Positions 21,194-29,703 of a stretch of 64,000 nt of DNA are shown in pieces. Positions within the stretch are counted from its first letter, which is position 1, and each line of letters opens with the position of its first letter. The notes beneath the pieces were generated by a model, which worked only from the letters and a program-made list of their open reading frames with translations, was not told the origin of the DNA and did no database searches. The translations under genes and the position numbers were made by a program. This stretch comes from Bog-473 sp035552095. GTDB lineage: Bacteria; Actinomycetota; Acidimicrobiia; Acidimicrobiales; RAAP-2. Location: NCBI GenBank assembly GCA_035552095.1, contig DASZMA010000033.1, forward strand, positions 1-64,000, in the 5' to 3' direction.

Positions 21194-21718
21194 ATGACCG
21201 TTCCCGAGCAATCTGCTGGCACCCTGGCCACGCTGGCCGGTTCCTGGACGCTCGACCCCGACCACTCGTCGATCACCTTCACCACCAAGGCGGCGTGGCT
21301 CTTCCCGGTGAAAGGTACGGCCAAGGCCATCAGCGGCGGCGGGCAAGTCGACGCCAACGGGACGGTGAGCGGCTCGCTCGTCTTTGACGCTGCCTCCATC
21401 GACACCAAGAACCAGAAGCGCGACACCCACCTGCGCACGGCCGACTTCTTCGAAGTCGACACGTACCCCACCTTCACCTTCACGGTGACCGGCGCCCGCC
21501 CGCTGAACCCGGGCCAGGTGGAGCTCTCGGGCACGCTGACCATCCGCGACCAGACGCGGCCGGTGACCCTCACCGCCGCCGTGCAGTCGAGCGACACCGC
21601 TGCCACCCTCTCGACCGAATTCGACATCGACCGCAGTGACTGGGGCCTGACCTGGGCCAAGATGGGCGCCGGGCTGGTCAACCACGTGGTGATCCAGGCT
21701 CAGTTCACCAAGGGTTGA
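21194..21718 (+). CDS. YceI-family protein
   Basis: A 174-residue lipocalin-like protein: AGSWTLDPDHSSITFTTKAAWLFPVKG, SLVFDAASIDTKNQKRDTHLRTADFFEVDTYPTFTFTVT and LSGTLTIRDQTRPVTLTAAV follow the YceI beta-barrel pattern, a family that binds isoprenoid-like molecules. No signal peptide is present, so it acts in the cytosol if at all. ATG at 21194 follows TGGAGG. It is the only plus-strand gene between 9.6 and 29.7 kb. Confidence 0.92.
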   Translation: MTVPEQSAGTLATLAGSWTLDPDHSSITFTTKAAWLFPVKGTAKAISGGGQVDANGTVSGSLVFDAASIDTKNQKRDTHLRTADFFEVDTYPTFTFTVTGARPLNPGQVELSGTLTIRDQTRPVTLTAAVQSSDTAATLSTEFDIDRSDWGLTWAKMGAGLVNHVVIQAQFTKG

Positions 21719-21732
21719 CCAGGACTTGAGAG

Positions 21733-21780
21733 TCTAGGAATTTCCCTAGAAACGCCTAGATTCTCCTAGATACTCCGAGG
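21733..21780. repeat. 10-bp phased CTAG repeat between converging genes
   Basis: CTAG occurs at 21734, 21746, 21756 and 21766. CCTAGA recurs every 10 bp (21745, 21755, 21765), followed by a degenerate CCGAGG at 21775. The first element is inverted (TCTAGG, 21733-21738), so it can pair with any of the three CCTAGA copies. The block lies between the stops of the YceI gene and sucD and may act as a bidirectional terminator or protein site. Confidence 0.6.
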
Positions 21781-21782
21781 GG

Positions 21783-22673
21783 TCAGCCCAACCCCTTGAC
21801 GATCGACACCATCTTCTCGCCGCACTCGGTCGGGTTCTGGGTCACGAACACCCCGGCGGCCGACAGCGCCTCCATTTTGGCCTGGGCCGTGCCCTGGGAG
21901 CCCGAGATGATGGCGCCGGCGTGGCCCATCTTGCGTCCGGGCGGGGCGGTGACGCCGGCCACGTAGGCGGCCACCGGCTTGGTCACGTGGTCGGCGATGT
22001 ACTCGGCCGCCCGCTCCTCCTCGGAGCCGCCGATCTCACCGATCATCATCACCGCCTTGGTCTCGGGGTCGGCCTCGAACGCGGCGAGGCAGTCGATGAA
22101 GTTGGTGCCGGGCACCGGGTCGCCGCCGATGCCGACGCAGGTGGTCTGGCCGATGCCCTGCTGGGACAGCTCGTGCAGCGCCTGGTAGGTCAGCGTGCCC
22201 GAACGGCTCACGATGCCCACCGGGCCGCCGGCCAGGGCGATGTCGCCCGAGGTGATCCCGATGTTGCACTTCCCGGGCGAAATGATGCCGGGGCAGTTGG
22301 GCCCGAGCAGCCGGGTGCCGGGGAACTCCTGCACCAGCCGGTTGTAGGCCAGCGCCTCGTCCTGGGCCGGGATGCCCTCGGTGATGCACACGATGAAGGT
22401 GATGCCGGCCTCGGCCGCCTCAATAATGGCGTCGGCCGCACCGCGGGGCGGCACCGAAATGAAGGACGCCGTGGCGCCGGTCTCCTTGACCGCCTCGGCC
22501 ATGGACGAGTACACGTCAATGCCCTCGATGACCTCGCCGCCGCGCTTGGGGTTGGTGCCACCGACGATTTTGGTGCCGTAGGCCTTGTTGCGCAGGCCGT
22601 GGTAGAGGCCCTGGCTGGTCGGGCTGATGCCCTGGATGACGACCTTGGTCGTCTCGTCTACGAAGATGCTCAC
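21783..22673 (-). CDS. sucD: succinyl-CoA synthetase alpha subunit
   Basis: A 296-residue alpha subunit of succinate-CoA ligase (TCA cycle, substrate-level phosphorylation). Features: CoA-binding VIQGISPTSQGLYHG, LLGPNCPGIISPGKCNIGI, GPVGIVSRSGTLTYQ and the phosphorylated His251 in GRKMGHAGAIISGSQGTAQAK. GTG at 22673 has GAGGAAAGAG upstream. It follows sucC by 26 bp. Confidence 0.97.
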   Translation of the reverse strand: MSIFVDETTKVVIQGISPTSQGLYHGLRNKAYGTKIVGGTNPKRGGEVIEGIDVYSSMAEAVKETGATASFISVPPRGAADAIIEAAEAGITFIVCITEGIPAQDEALAYNRLVQEFPGTRLLGPNCPGIISPGKCNIGITSGDIALAGGPVGIVSRSGTLTYQALHELSQQGIGQTTCVGIGGDPVPGTNFIDCLAAFEADPETKAVMMIGEIGGSEEERAAEYIADHVTKPVAAYVAGVTAPPGRKMGHAGAIISGSQGTAQAKMEALSAAGVFVTQNPTECGEKMVSIVKGLG

Positions 22674-22699
22674 GTTCTCTTTCCTCTATTCCTGGTCGC

Positions 22700-23842
22700 T
22701 CAGGCCTGGGCCAGGGCGACAGCGTGGCGGGCGGCGTCGAGCATGGTGGGCTCGGCGATCAACCGGTCGGACAGGTGGCTGGCCAGCAGGGCCCGGCCTT
22801 CGGTGGCGTTGGTGCCGTCCAGGCGCATGACGACCGGTGAGCTCAGCTTCACCCGGGACATGGCCTCAATGATGCCGTTGGCCACGTCGTCCACCCGGGT
22901 GATGCCACCGAAGATGTTGACGAAGATGGACTTGACGGCCGGGTCGGCGTTGATGACCTCCAGGGCGGCGGCCATCACGTCGGCGTTGGCCCCGCCCCCG
23001 ATGTCGAGGAAGTTGGCCGCCTGGCCGCCGGCCTGGGTGACCACATCGAGCGTGCTCATGGCCAGCCCGGCCCCGTTGGCGATGATGCCCACCGAGCCCT
23101 CGAGGCCGATGTAGTTGAGGCCCCGCTCCTTGGCCATCTTCTCCCGGGGGTCGATGTCGGCGTCGTCGGCGTACTCGTCCCATTCGGGGTGGCGGTACGC
23201 CGCGTTCTCATCGAGCGTCACCTTGGCGTCGAGGGCGTGCACCTTGCCCTCGGGGGTCAGGATGAGCGGGTTGATCTCGGCCAGGTCGCAGTCGCCTTCG
23301 ACGTAGCAGTGGTAGAGGCGGACCAGCAGGGTGGCGGCCTGCTCCCGGGCCTCGGGGTCCAAGTTGGCCCGGTCGACCCACTCGCGTGCCGTGGCCTCGT
23401 CCAGCCCGTCAATGGGGTTGATGTGCAGCATGGCGATGGCGTCGGGGTTGGTCACCGCCACCTCCTCAATCTCCACCCCGCCCTCGGCCGAGAGCATGCC
23501 CAGGTGCTGCTTGTTGGGCCGGTCCAGGGTGAAGCTGGCGTAGTACTCCTTGGCGAGGTCCGAGGCGTGCTCGACCCAGAGTCGCCGGACCACGTGGCCC
23601 TTGATGTCGAGGCCGAGGATGTTGCCGGCGTGCAGTCGCACCTCATCGGCGTCGGCGGCCAGCTTCACGCCACCGGCCTTGCCGCGCCCGCCCACCTTGA
23701 CCTGCGCCTTGACCACGACCGGGTAGCCGGCGGCGTCGGCCTGGACGACCGCTTCGTCGACCGTGTCGGCCACGCCTCCGGCCGAGGTCGGGATGCCGAA
23801 ACGGGCGAAGTACTGCTTGCCCTGGTACTCGTAAAGATCCAC
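22700..23842 (-). CDS. sucC: succinyl-CoA synthetase beta subunit
   Basis: A 380-residue ATP-grasp beta subunit: MDLYEYQGKQYFARFGIPTSAGG, VVKAQVKVGGRGKAGGVKLA (nucleotide loop), ALDAKVTLDENAAYRHPEW (metal ligands) and LSSPVVMRLDGTNATEGRALL. It forms the heterodimer/tetramer with SucD encoded immediately downstream. GTG at 23842 is preceded by AAGGAGAAGG. Confidence 0.97.
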   Translation of the reverse strand: MDLYEYQGKQYFARFGIPTSAGGVADTVDEAVVQADAAGYPVVVKAQVKVGGRGKAGGVKLAADADEVRLHAGNILGLDIKGHVVRRLWVEHASDLAKEYYASFTLDRPNKQHLGMLSAEGGVEIEEVAVTNPDAIAMLHINPIDGLDEATAREWVDRANLDPEAREQAATLLVRLYHCYVEGDCDLAEINPLILTPEGKVHALDAKVTLDENAAYRHPEWDEYADDADIDPREKMAKERGLNYIGLEGSVGIIANGAGLAMSTLDVVTQAGGQAANFLDIGGGANADVMAAALEVINADPAVKSIFVNIFGGITRVDDVANGIIEAMSRVKLSSPVVMRLDGTNATEGRALLASHLSDRLIAEPTMLDAARHAVALAQA

Positions 23843-23924
23843 TGCGGTGCCTTCTCCTTGGGTTGCGTTGCTTGGAAAACTGGAACATCGAAAGGGGAGG
23901 TGCGGCTCGTGCCGCCGGGTGCGC

Positions 23925-24341
23925 TCAGCCTTCGAGCGCCTCCTCGCGCGCGTCGAGGGCTTGGCCCAGCCAGTTGCCGATGGAGTCGAGCGGGGCGCCC
24001 GGGGTGAAGACGGCCGCCACCCCCTGCTCCTTGAGGGTGGGGATGTCGGCTTCGGGGATGATCCCGCCCACGATGACCAGGACGTCGTCCCGTCCCTCGG
24101 CGGCCAGCAGGCTGACCACCCGCGGCACCAGGGTCAGGTGCGCCCCCGAGAGGAGCGAGAGGCCGACGGCATCGGCGTCCTCTTGCACCACGGCCTGGAC
24201 CACCTGCTCGGGGGTCTGGTGCAGCCCGGTGTAGACGACCTCGAAGCCGCTGTCGCGCAGGGCGCGGGCGATGACCTTGGCCCCCCGGTCGTGGCCGTCG
24301 AGCCCGGGTTTGGCGACGACCACCCTGTAGGGACGCTTCAT
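23925..24341 (-). CDS. stand-alone cobalamin-binding domain (methylmalonyl-CoA mutase C-terminal type)
   Basis: A 138-residue B12-binding protein: VVAKPGLDGHDRGAKVIARALRD carries the DxHxxG motif (His17 as cobalt ligand), followed by VGLSLLSGAHLTLVP ('SxL' motif) and IVGGIIPEADIPTLKEQGVAAVFTPG ('GG' motif). This equals the small subunit of split acyl-CoA mutases such as methylmalonyl-, ethylmalonyl- or isobutyryl-CoA mutase. No large catalytic subunit is in the window. Its position just upstream of sucC-sucD (succinyl-CoA) fits a methylmalonyl-CoA mutase role (inference). Confidence 0.9.
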   Translation of the reverse strand: MKRPYRVVVAKPGLDGHDRGAKVIARALRDSGFEVVYTGLHQTPEQVVQAVVQEDADAVGLSLLSGAHLTLVPRVVSLLAAEGRDDVLVIVGGIIPEADIPTLKEQGVAAVFTPGAPLDSIGNWLGQALDAREEALEG

Positions 24342-24388
24342 GCAGCCTCGATGATACGGACGCCCCCGGTGAACCGCCAGACCGGGGC

Positions 24389-26737
24389 TCAGGCCCGGTG
24401 GAGCGGGGTGGCCGAGAGGAGCAGGCTCTTCTTGCCCACCGAGTCGAAATCGACCGTGGCCTGGGCCCGCGAGCCCTCGCCTTTCGCACTCAGCACGACG
24501 CCCGGCCCCCAGTGGTCGTGCACCACCTCGTCGCCGGCCACCAACCCCAGGTGCTCGGCCCCGCTGCTGGTCCGGGGCCCGGCCGGGCGCGGCGTCAGCG
24601 GGCTGCTGGCCAGGTAGGAGGCACCGGGCCGGTCGTCGGTGGAGAGGTTGCGGCGCTCCCGGGTGGTCACCAGCCCGGCCTCCTTGACCAGGTCGGAGGG
24701 GACCTCGGTGAGGAACCGGCTCGGGATGTTGTGCTGGGTCCGCCCGAAGATGGTGCGCACCCAGGCGTGCGAGATGGCGAGGTGGCGGCGGGCCCGGGTG
24801 ATGCCGACGTAGAAGAGGCGGCGCTCCTCCTCCAGGTCGAGAGGGTCGGCCAGGGCGCGCATATGGGGGAAGATGCCGTCCTCGAGGCCGACGATGAAGA
24901 CGGCGGGGTACTCCAGCCCCTTGGCCGTGTGCAGCGTCATGAGGGAGACCCGGGTCCCGTCGCCGTCGATCTCGTCGGAGTCGGCCACCAGGGCCACCGT
25001 CTCGAGGAAGCCAACCACGTCGTCGAACTCGGCCGCCACCGAGGCCAGCTCGGCGATGTTCTCAATGCGCCCGTCGGACTCGTGGGTGTGCTCGGCCACC
25101 AGCTCGGCCATGTAGCCCGATCGTTCGGCCACCAGTTGGATGAAATCCGCCGGGTTGACGGTGGTCACCAGCGGGCGGAGCTCCGACAGGGTCTGCGACA
25201 GCCGCTGCGCGCCCGCCAGCGCCTTGGCCGCCAGCCCGACCTCGTCGGCCCGGTCAATGGCCTCGCTGAAGGACACCCCTTCGACCCGGGCCCAGGCGGC
25301 CAGCCGGGCCACCGACGTGTCGCCGATGCCGCGCTTGGGCACGTTGACGATGCGGCGGGCCGACACCTCGTCGTCGGGGTTGGCCAGGACCCGGACGTAG
25401 GCCAGGATGTCCTTGACCTCCTTGCGGTCGTAGAACTTGGCCCCGCCCACCACCTTGTAGGGGATGCCGGTGAAGATGAAGGAGTCCTCCATGGCCCGGC
25501 TCTGCGCGTTGGTCCGGTAGAAGACGGCCACGTCGCCCCAGGCCAGGCCCTCGGCCGCCCGCAGGCGCAGGATCTCACTCGAGACCCAGGAGGCCTCGTC
25601 GCGCTCGTCCTCGGCCCGGTAGCGCAGGATCGGATCGCCGGCCTCGCCCACGGTGAACAGCGCCTTCTTGGGCCGGCCCAGGTTGTTGGCGATGACGGCG
25701 TTCGCCGCATCGAGAATGGTCTGGGTCGAGCGGAAGTTCTGCTCCAGCATGATCACGGTGGCGTCGGGGAAAGCCCGCTCGAACTCGAGGATGTTGCGGA
25801 TGTCCGCCCCCCGCCACTTGTAGACGGACTGGTCCGAGTCCCCCACCACGCAGACGTTGCCGTGGGCCTGGCCCAGCAGCTGCACGATCTCGTTCTGGGC
25901 CCGGTTGGTGTCCTGGAACTCGTCCACCAGCACGTGCCGGAAGCGCTCCTGGTAGGCCTCGCGCACGTCGTCGCGGTAGCGCAGCAGGTTCGCCGTCACC
26001 ATCAAGAGGTCATCGAAGTCGAGCGCGTTGGCCGCCAGCAGCCGGTGCTGGTACGCCGCGTAGACATCGCCGATGCGGCGCTGGAACGGGTCGGGCTCAC
26101 TGTGGGCCCGGTCGATGAACTGCTCGACGTCGATCAGCTCCGCCTTGGCCGAGCTGATGACGGCGGCCACGGCCCGGGGGGGCAGGCGTTTCGTATCGAG
26201 CCCCATCTCGGCCACGATCATCTCAATGAGCCGGCGCGAGTCGGTGTCGTCGTAGACGGTGAACTGGGCCCGGTAACCCAGCTTGTCGGCGTGGCTGCGC
26301 AGAATCCGCAAGCACGAGGAGTGGAAGGTCGAGACCCACATCTTCTCGCCCCGCTCGCCCAGCAGGTCGACCACCCGGCTGCGCATCTCCCCCGCCGCCT
26401 TGTTGGTGAAGGTGATGGCCAGCACGCCCCAGGGCGGGGCGTCCCCGGTGGCGACCAGATGGGCCAAGCGCCGGGTCAGCACCCGGGTCTTGCCCGAGCC
26501 GGCCCCGGCGATGACCAGGAGCGGGCCGCCCCGGTGCTCCACCGCGGCCCGTTGGGGCAGGGTCAGGTCGTCCAGCAGGGACAGCGGGGACGGGCCGGAG
26601 GGAAGGCGTCGATCGGATGGGCCACGCCGATCGGATGGCCCACGCCGATCGGATGGCCCACGCCGATCGGATGGCTCAGTCGGTTCAGCCGGGCCCTCGT
26701 CGGCGAACAGCTGCGGGGGCCCGCCGCGTTCGGGCAT
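24389..26737 (-). CDS. pcrA: UvrD/PcrA-type DNA helicase
   Basis: A 782-residue superfamily 1A 3'-5' helicase for repair and replication restart. Motifs: Q-motif LTLPQRAAVEH, Walker A VIAGAGSGKTRVLTRR, Ia AITFTNKAAGEMRSR, II VLVDEFQDTNRAQN, III VGDSDQSVYKWRGAD, IV LEQNFRSTQTIL, V MTLHTAKGLEYPAVF, VI RLFYVGITRARRHL. The C-terminus has the PcrA Tudor-like end (GDEVVHDHWGPGVVL). The N-terminus carries four PSDRRG hexapeptides before the helicase core. I chose ATG 26737, preceded by GGGAG at 8 nt; GTG at 26746 overlapping the guaA stop is the alternative. Confidence 0.95.
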   Translation of the reverse strand: MPERGGPPQLFADEGPAEPTEPSDRRGPSDRRGPSDRRGPSDRRLPSGPSPLSLLDDLTLPQRAAVEHRGGPLLVIAGAGSGKTRVLTRRLAHLVATGDAPPWGVLAITFTNKAAGEMRSRVVDLLGERGEKMWVSTFHSSCLRILRSHADKLGYRAQFTVYDDTDSRRLIEMIVAEMGLDTKRLPPRAVAAVISSAKAELIDVEQFIDRAHSEPDPFQRRIGDVYAAYQHRLLAANALDFDDLLMVTANLLRYRDDVREAYQERFRHVLVDEFQDTNRAQNEIVQLLGQAHGNVCVVGDSDQSVYKWRGADIRNILEFERAFPDATVIMLEQNFRSTQTILDAANAVIANNLGRPKKALFTVGEAGDPILRYRAEDERDEASWVSSEILRLRAAEGLAWGDVAVFYRTNAQSRAMEDSFIFTGIPYKVVGGAKFYDRKEVKDILAYVRVLANPDDEVSARRIVNVPKRGIGDTSVARLAAWARVEGVSFSEAIDRADEVGLAAKALAGAQRLSQTLSELRPLVTTVNPADFIQLVAERSGYMAELVAEHTHESDGRIENIAELASVAAEFDDVVGFLETVALVADSDEIDGDGTRVSLMTLHTAKGLEYPAVFIVGLEDGIFPHMRALADPLDLEEERRLFYVGITRARRHLAISHAWVRTIFGRTQHNIPSRFLTEVPSDLVKEAGLVTTRERRNLSTDDRPGASYLASSPLTPRPAGPRTSSGAEHLGLVAGDEVVHDHWGPGVVLSAKGEGSRAQATVDFDSVGKKSLLLSATPLHRA
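26610..26681 (-). repeat. 18-bp tandem coding repeat in pcrA
   Basis: Four copies of an 18-bp unit (plus strand CGATCGGATGGCCCACGC and close variants) encode PSDRRG repeats near residue 25-50 of the helicase. Units 2 and 3 are identical. Confidence 0.85.
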
Positions 26738-26742
26738 GGCGG

Positions 26743-28305
26743 TCACTCCCACTCAATGGTGCCGGGCGGCTTCGACGTGACGTCGAGGGCCACCCGGTTG
26801 ACCCCCTCGACCTCGTTGATGATGCGCGAGGCGATGCGCTCCACCAGGTCGTAGGGCAGCCTGGCCCAGTCTGCGGTCATGGCGTCGTCACTGGTGACGG
26901 CCCGGATGACGATGGGGTAGGCGTAGGTGCGGCCGTCGCCCATGACCCCCACCGTGCGCACGGCGGGCATCACGGCGAAGCTCTGCCACAACTCGCGGTA
27001 GAGGCCGGCCCGGCGGATCTCCTCGATCACCACGGCGTCGGCGTTGCGCAGGATTTCGGCCCGCTCCGCCGTCACCTCGCCGATGATGCGCACGCCCAGG
27101 CCCGGCCCGGGGAAGGGCTGGCGCCACACGATGTCATGGGGCAGGCCCAGCTCCTCGCCGACGGCGCGCACCTCGTCCTTGAAGAGCAGGCGCAGCGGCT
27201 CGACCAGGTCGAAGGCCAGGTCGTCGGGCAGGCCGCCCACGTTGTGGTGCGACTTGATGTTGGCGGCGGTGTCGCTGCCCGACTCGATCACATCGGGGTA
27301 GAGGGTGCCCTGCACCAGGAATTTCGGTCCGGCTTCGGTCTCGCCCTCCACGTGGCCGCCGGCCCCGAGGTCGCGCGCCACCTCCTCGAAAATCCGGATG
27401 AAGAGCTCGCCGATGATCTTGCGCTTGCGCTCGGGGTCGGTCACCCCGGCCAGCGCGGTGAAGTAGCGGTCGGCCGCCTTGACGTGGATGAGGTCGATAT
27501 TGAACTGGCGCCGGAAGGTGTCCTCGACCTGGTCGGCCTCGCCCGAGCGCATGAGGCCGGTATCGACGAAGACGCAGGTGAGCTGGTCCCCGATGGCCTT
27601 GTGGACCAGGGCGGCGGCCACCGCGGAGTCCACCCCGCCGCTGAGGGCGCACAGGACTCGGTCGGTGCCCACCTGGGCCTGCACCGCTGCCACCTGCTGC
27701 TCAATGATGGAGACGTGGGTCCAGCTGGGCAGGCAGCCGCAGGCGTCGAGCAGGAAGCGCTCGAAGACCTCGCTGCCGCGCTCGGTGTGGACCACCTCGG
27801 GGTGGAACTGCACCCCGAAGATGCGGCGCTCGGGGTCGTGCATGGCGGCCACCGGTGCGTCGGGGCTGGTGGCGGTGGCCACGAAGCCGGGCGGCACTTC
27901 GGTGATGGCGTCACCGTGGCTCATCCAGACCTGGGAGGTGACGGGCCAGTCCAGGCACAACGGAGAGCGGGCGGTCAGGGACAGCTGGGTGCGGCCGTAC
28001 TCGCCCCGCCCGGTCTTGGACACCGTGCCGCCGAGTTGGAGCGCGATGAGTTGGGCTCCGTAACAGAGGCCGAGGATGGGGATGCCCAGCTCGTAAATAG
28101 CCGGGTCGATGGTGGGGGCCGGCGTCTCGTACACCGACTTGGGGCCACCGGAGAAGATGATCCCCTTGGGTTGGCGGGCCCGGATCTCCTCAATGGTGAT
28201 GGTGGAAGGGACGATTTCGGAATAGACGTGGGCCTCGCGGACCCGGCGGGCGATGAGCCGGGCGTACTGGGCCCCGAAGTCGACGACGAGGACGGTGTCG
28301 GTCAC
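26743..28305 (-). CDS. guaA: GMP synthase (glutamine-hydrolysing)
   Basis: A 520-residue enzyme converting XMP to GMP. The class I glutamine amidotransferase domain has the nucleophile Cys81 in GLCYGAQ and the His-Glu pair in GVQFHPEV; the ATP-pyrophosphatase P-loop is LCALSGGVDSAVAAAL, and the C-terminal dimer domain ends with PPGTIEWE. GTG at 28305 starts 10 bp after the guaB3 stop. It overlaps the region of the pcrA start, so guaB3-guaA-pcrA is one transcription unit. Confidence 0.97.
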   Translation of the reverse strand: MTDTVLVVDFGAQYARLIARRVREAHVYSEIVPSTITIEEIRARQPKGIIFSGGPKSVYETPAPTIDPAIYELGIPILGLCYGAQLIALQLGGTVSKTGRGEYGRTQLSLTARSPLCLDWPVTSQVWMSHGDAITEVPPGFVATATSPDAPVAAMHDPERRIFGVQFHPEVVHTERGSEVFERFLLDACGCLPSWTHVSIIEQQVAAVQAQVGTDRVLCALSGGVDSAVAAALVHKAIGDQLTCVFVDTGLMRSGEADQVEDTFRRQFNIDLIHVKAADRYFTALAGVTDPERKRKIIGELFIRIFEEVARDLGAGGHVEGETEAGPKFLVQGTLYPDVIESGSDTAANIKSHHNVGGLPDDLAFDLVEPLRLLFKDEVRAVGEELGLPHDIVWRQPFPGPGLGVRIIGEVTAERAEILRNADAVVIEEIRRAGLYRELWQSFAVMPAVRTVGVMGDGRTYAYPIVIRAVTSDDAMTADWARLPYDLVERIASRIINEVEGVNRVALDVTSKPPGTIEWE

Positions 28306-28315
28306 CGAGCCCGGC

Positions 28316-29479
28316 TCAATGGCCCATGCCCACTCCCTGGGACCGCTGGAAGAACTTGCCTTCGGTCTGCAGGGAGGGAGCGACCATCACTTCGGCCTTC
28401 TGGAACTCCTTGACCGTCTCGTAACCGCAGGTGGCCATGGCCGTGCGCAGGGCGCCGAAGAGGTTCATGCGCCCGTCGTTCTCGTGGGCGGGGCCAAGCA
28501 GGATTTCGCGCAGGCTGCCCCGGACGGCGGTACGGACCCGGGCCCCGCGGGGCAGCGTCGGGTGGAAGGTGGCCATGCCCCAGTGGAAGCCGCGCGCCGG
28601 CGCTTCGAAGGCGGACGAAAGAGGCGAGCCGATCATGACGGCGTCGGCGCCGCACGCGATGGCCTTGGCCACGTCGCCGCCCTTGGACATGCCGCCGTCG
28701 GCGATGACGTGGACGTAGACGCCGGTCTCGTCCAGGTGGCGCATGCGGGCGCCGGCCACATCGGCGATGGCCGTGGCCTGGGGAACGCCGATACCGAGCA
28801 CGCCCCGCGAGGTGCAGGCGTTACCCGGTCCGATGCCGACCAGCACACCGACAGCGCCGGTGCGCATGAGGTGCAGGCCGGCCTGATAGGAGGCACAGCC
28901 GCCCACGATGACCGGCAGGTCGAACTCGCGGATGAACTTCTTGAGGTTGAGGGGCTCGGAGGTCTTCGACACGTGCTCGGCCGAGACGACCGTGCCCTGA
29001 ATGACCAGGATGTCGAGCTCAGCCTCCAGACAGGCCTTGGCCAATTCCGTGGTGCGCTGCGGGGTGACGGAGGCGGCGGTCGTGATGCCGCCTTCCTTCA
29101 TCTGCTTTATCCGGGCCGTCACCAGCTCGGGGATGATCGGCTCCTGGTACATCTGCTGCATGCGGGCGGTGGCCTTGTCGTCGTCGAGCTCGCGAATCTC
29201 GTCGAATAGCGGCATGGGGTCCTCGTAGCGCGTCCACAGCCCTTCGAGGTTCAAGACGCCCAACCCGCCCAACTTGCCCAGCTCAATGGCGGTGGCCGGG
29301 CTGATGACGCCGTCCATGGCGGAGCCAAGCATGGGCAACTCGAAGTTGTAGGCGTCGATCTGCCAGGAGATGTCGACATCCTCGGGGTCCCGGGTGCGCC
29401 GGCTGGGGACGATGGCAATATCGTCAAACCCGTAGGCCTGTCGTCCGGACTTGAAAATGCCGATCTCGATCTCAGCCAC
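28316..29479 (-). CDS. guaB3: GuaB3-family IMP dehydrogenase-like protein
   Basis: A 387-residue TIM-barrel protein of the actinobacterial GuaB3 group, without CBS domains. It opens EIEIGIFKSGRQAYGFDDIAIVPSRRTRDPEDV, has IADGGMSKGGDVAKAIACGADAVMIGSPL (phosphate site) and GIGPGNACTSRGVLG, where the cysteine corresponds to the IMPDH catalytic Cys (canonical GIGPGSICTTR). GuaB3 activity in most actinobacteria is unsettled; some homologues in other phyla reduce GMP. GTG at 29479 follows GGAGGG at 7 nt. The canonical guaB is not in this window. Confidence 0.92.
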   Translation of the reverse strand: MAEIEIGIFKSGRQAYGFDDIAIVPSRRTRDPEDVDISWQIDAYNFELPMLGSAMDGVISPATAIELGKLGGLGVLNLEGLWTRYEDPMPLFDEIRELDDDKATARMQQMYQEPIIPELVTARIKQMKEGGITTAASVTPQRTTELAKACLEAELDILVIQGTVVSAEHVSKTSEPLNLKKFIREFDLPVIVGGCASYQAGLHLMRTGAVGVLVGIGPGNACTSRGVLGIGVPQATAIADVAGARMRHLDETGVYVHVIADGGMSKGGDVAKAIACGADAVMIGSPLSSAFEAPARGFHWGMATFHPTLPRGARVRTAVRGSLREILLGPAHENDGRMNLFGALRTAMATCGYETVKEFQKAEVMVAPSLQTEGKFFQRSQGVGMGH

Positions 29480-29534
29480 TTGTTCGCCCTCCGGCATTCG
29501 ATGGGGCCGGTACGGCTCACGGTCCACACCGGCA

Positions 29535-29540
29535 TGTCAA
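29535..29540 (-). promoter_or_regulatory. possible -35 element for guaB3
   Basis: A consensus TTGACA is read on the minus strand 55 nt before the guaB3 start, but no matching -10 is found at 16-18 bp, so the assignment is weak. The rest of the 224-bp gap 29480-29703 shows nothing else clear. Confidence 0.2.
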
Positions 29541-29703
29541 TAGCGAACGCCGGATCCGACAGCCGACGATCCACCACTTTACTCGCTGGAGGTCTCGGGC
29601 CACGCCACTTTCGGGGGTCTGTGACGGCATAGGAGCACGGTGAGACCGCCGCCGCCTATCGCCCCAGCCTACGAGGGAAGGCCCGGCGCGCGAGACTCCG
29701 CCG

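Noticed and set aside
26610..26681. CRISPR-like direct repeats
   Set aside because: Units are 18 bp without spacers, in frame and coding.
24398..26854. An 818-codon open frame on the plus strand opposite pcrA
   Set aside because: Antisense shadow of a GC3-rich gene; the translation is Gly/His/Ala/Val low-complexity without any domain, while the minus strand holds all helicase motifs.
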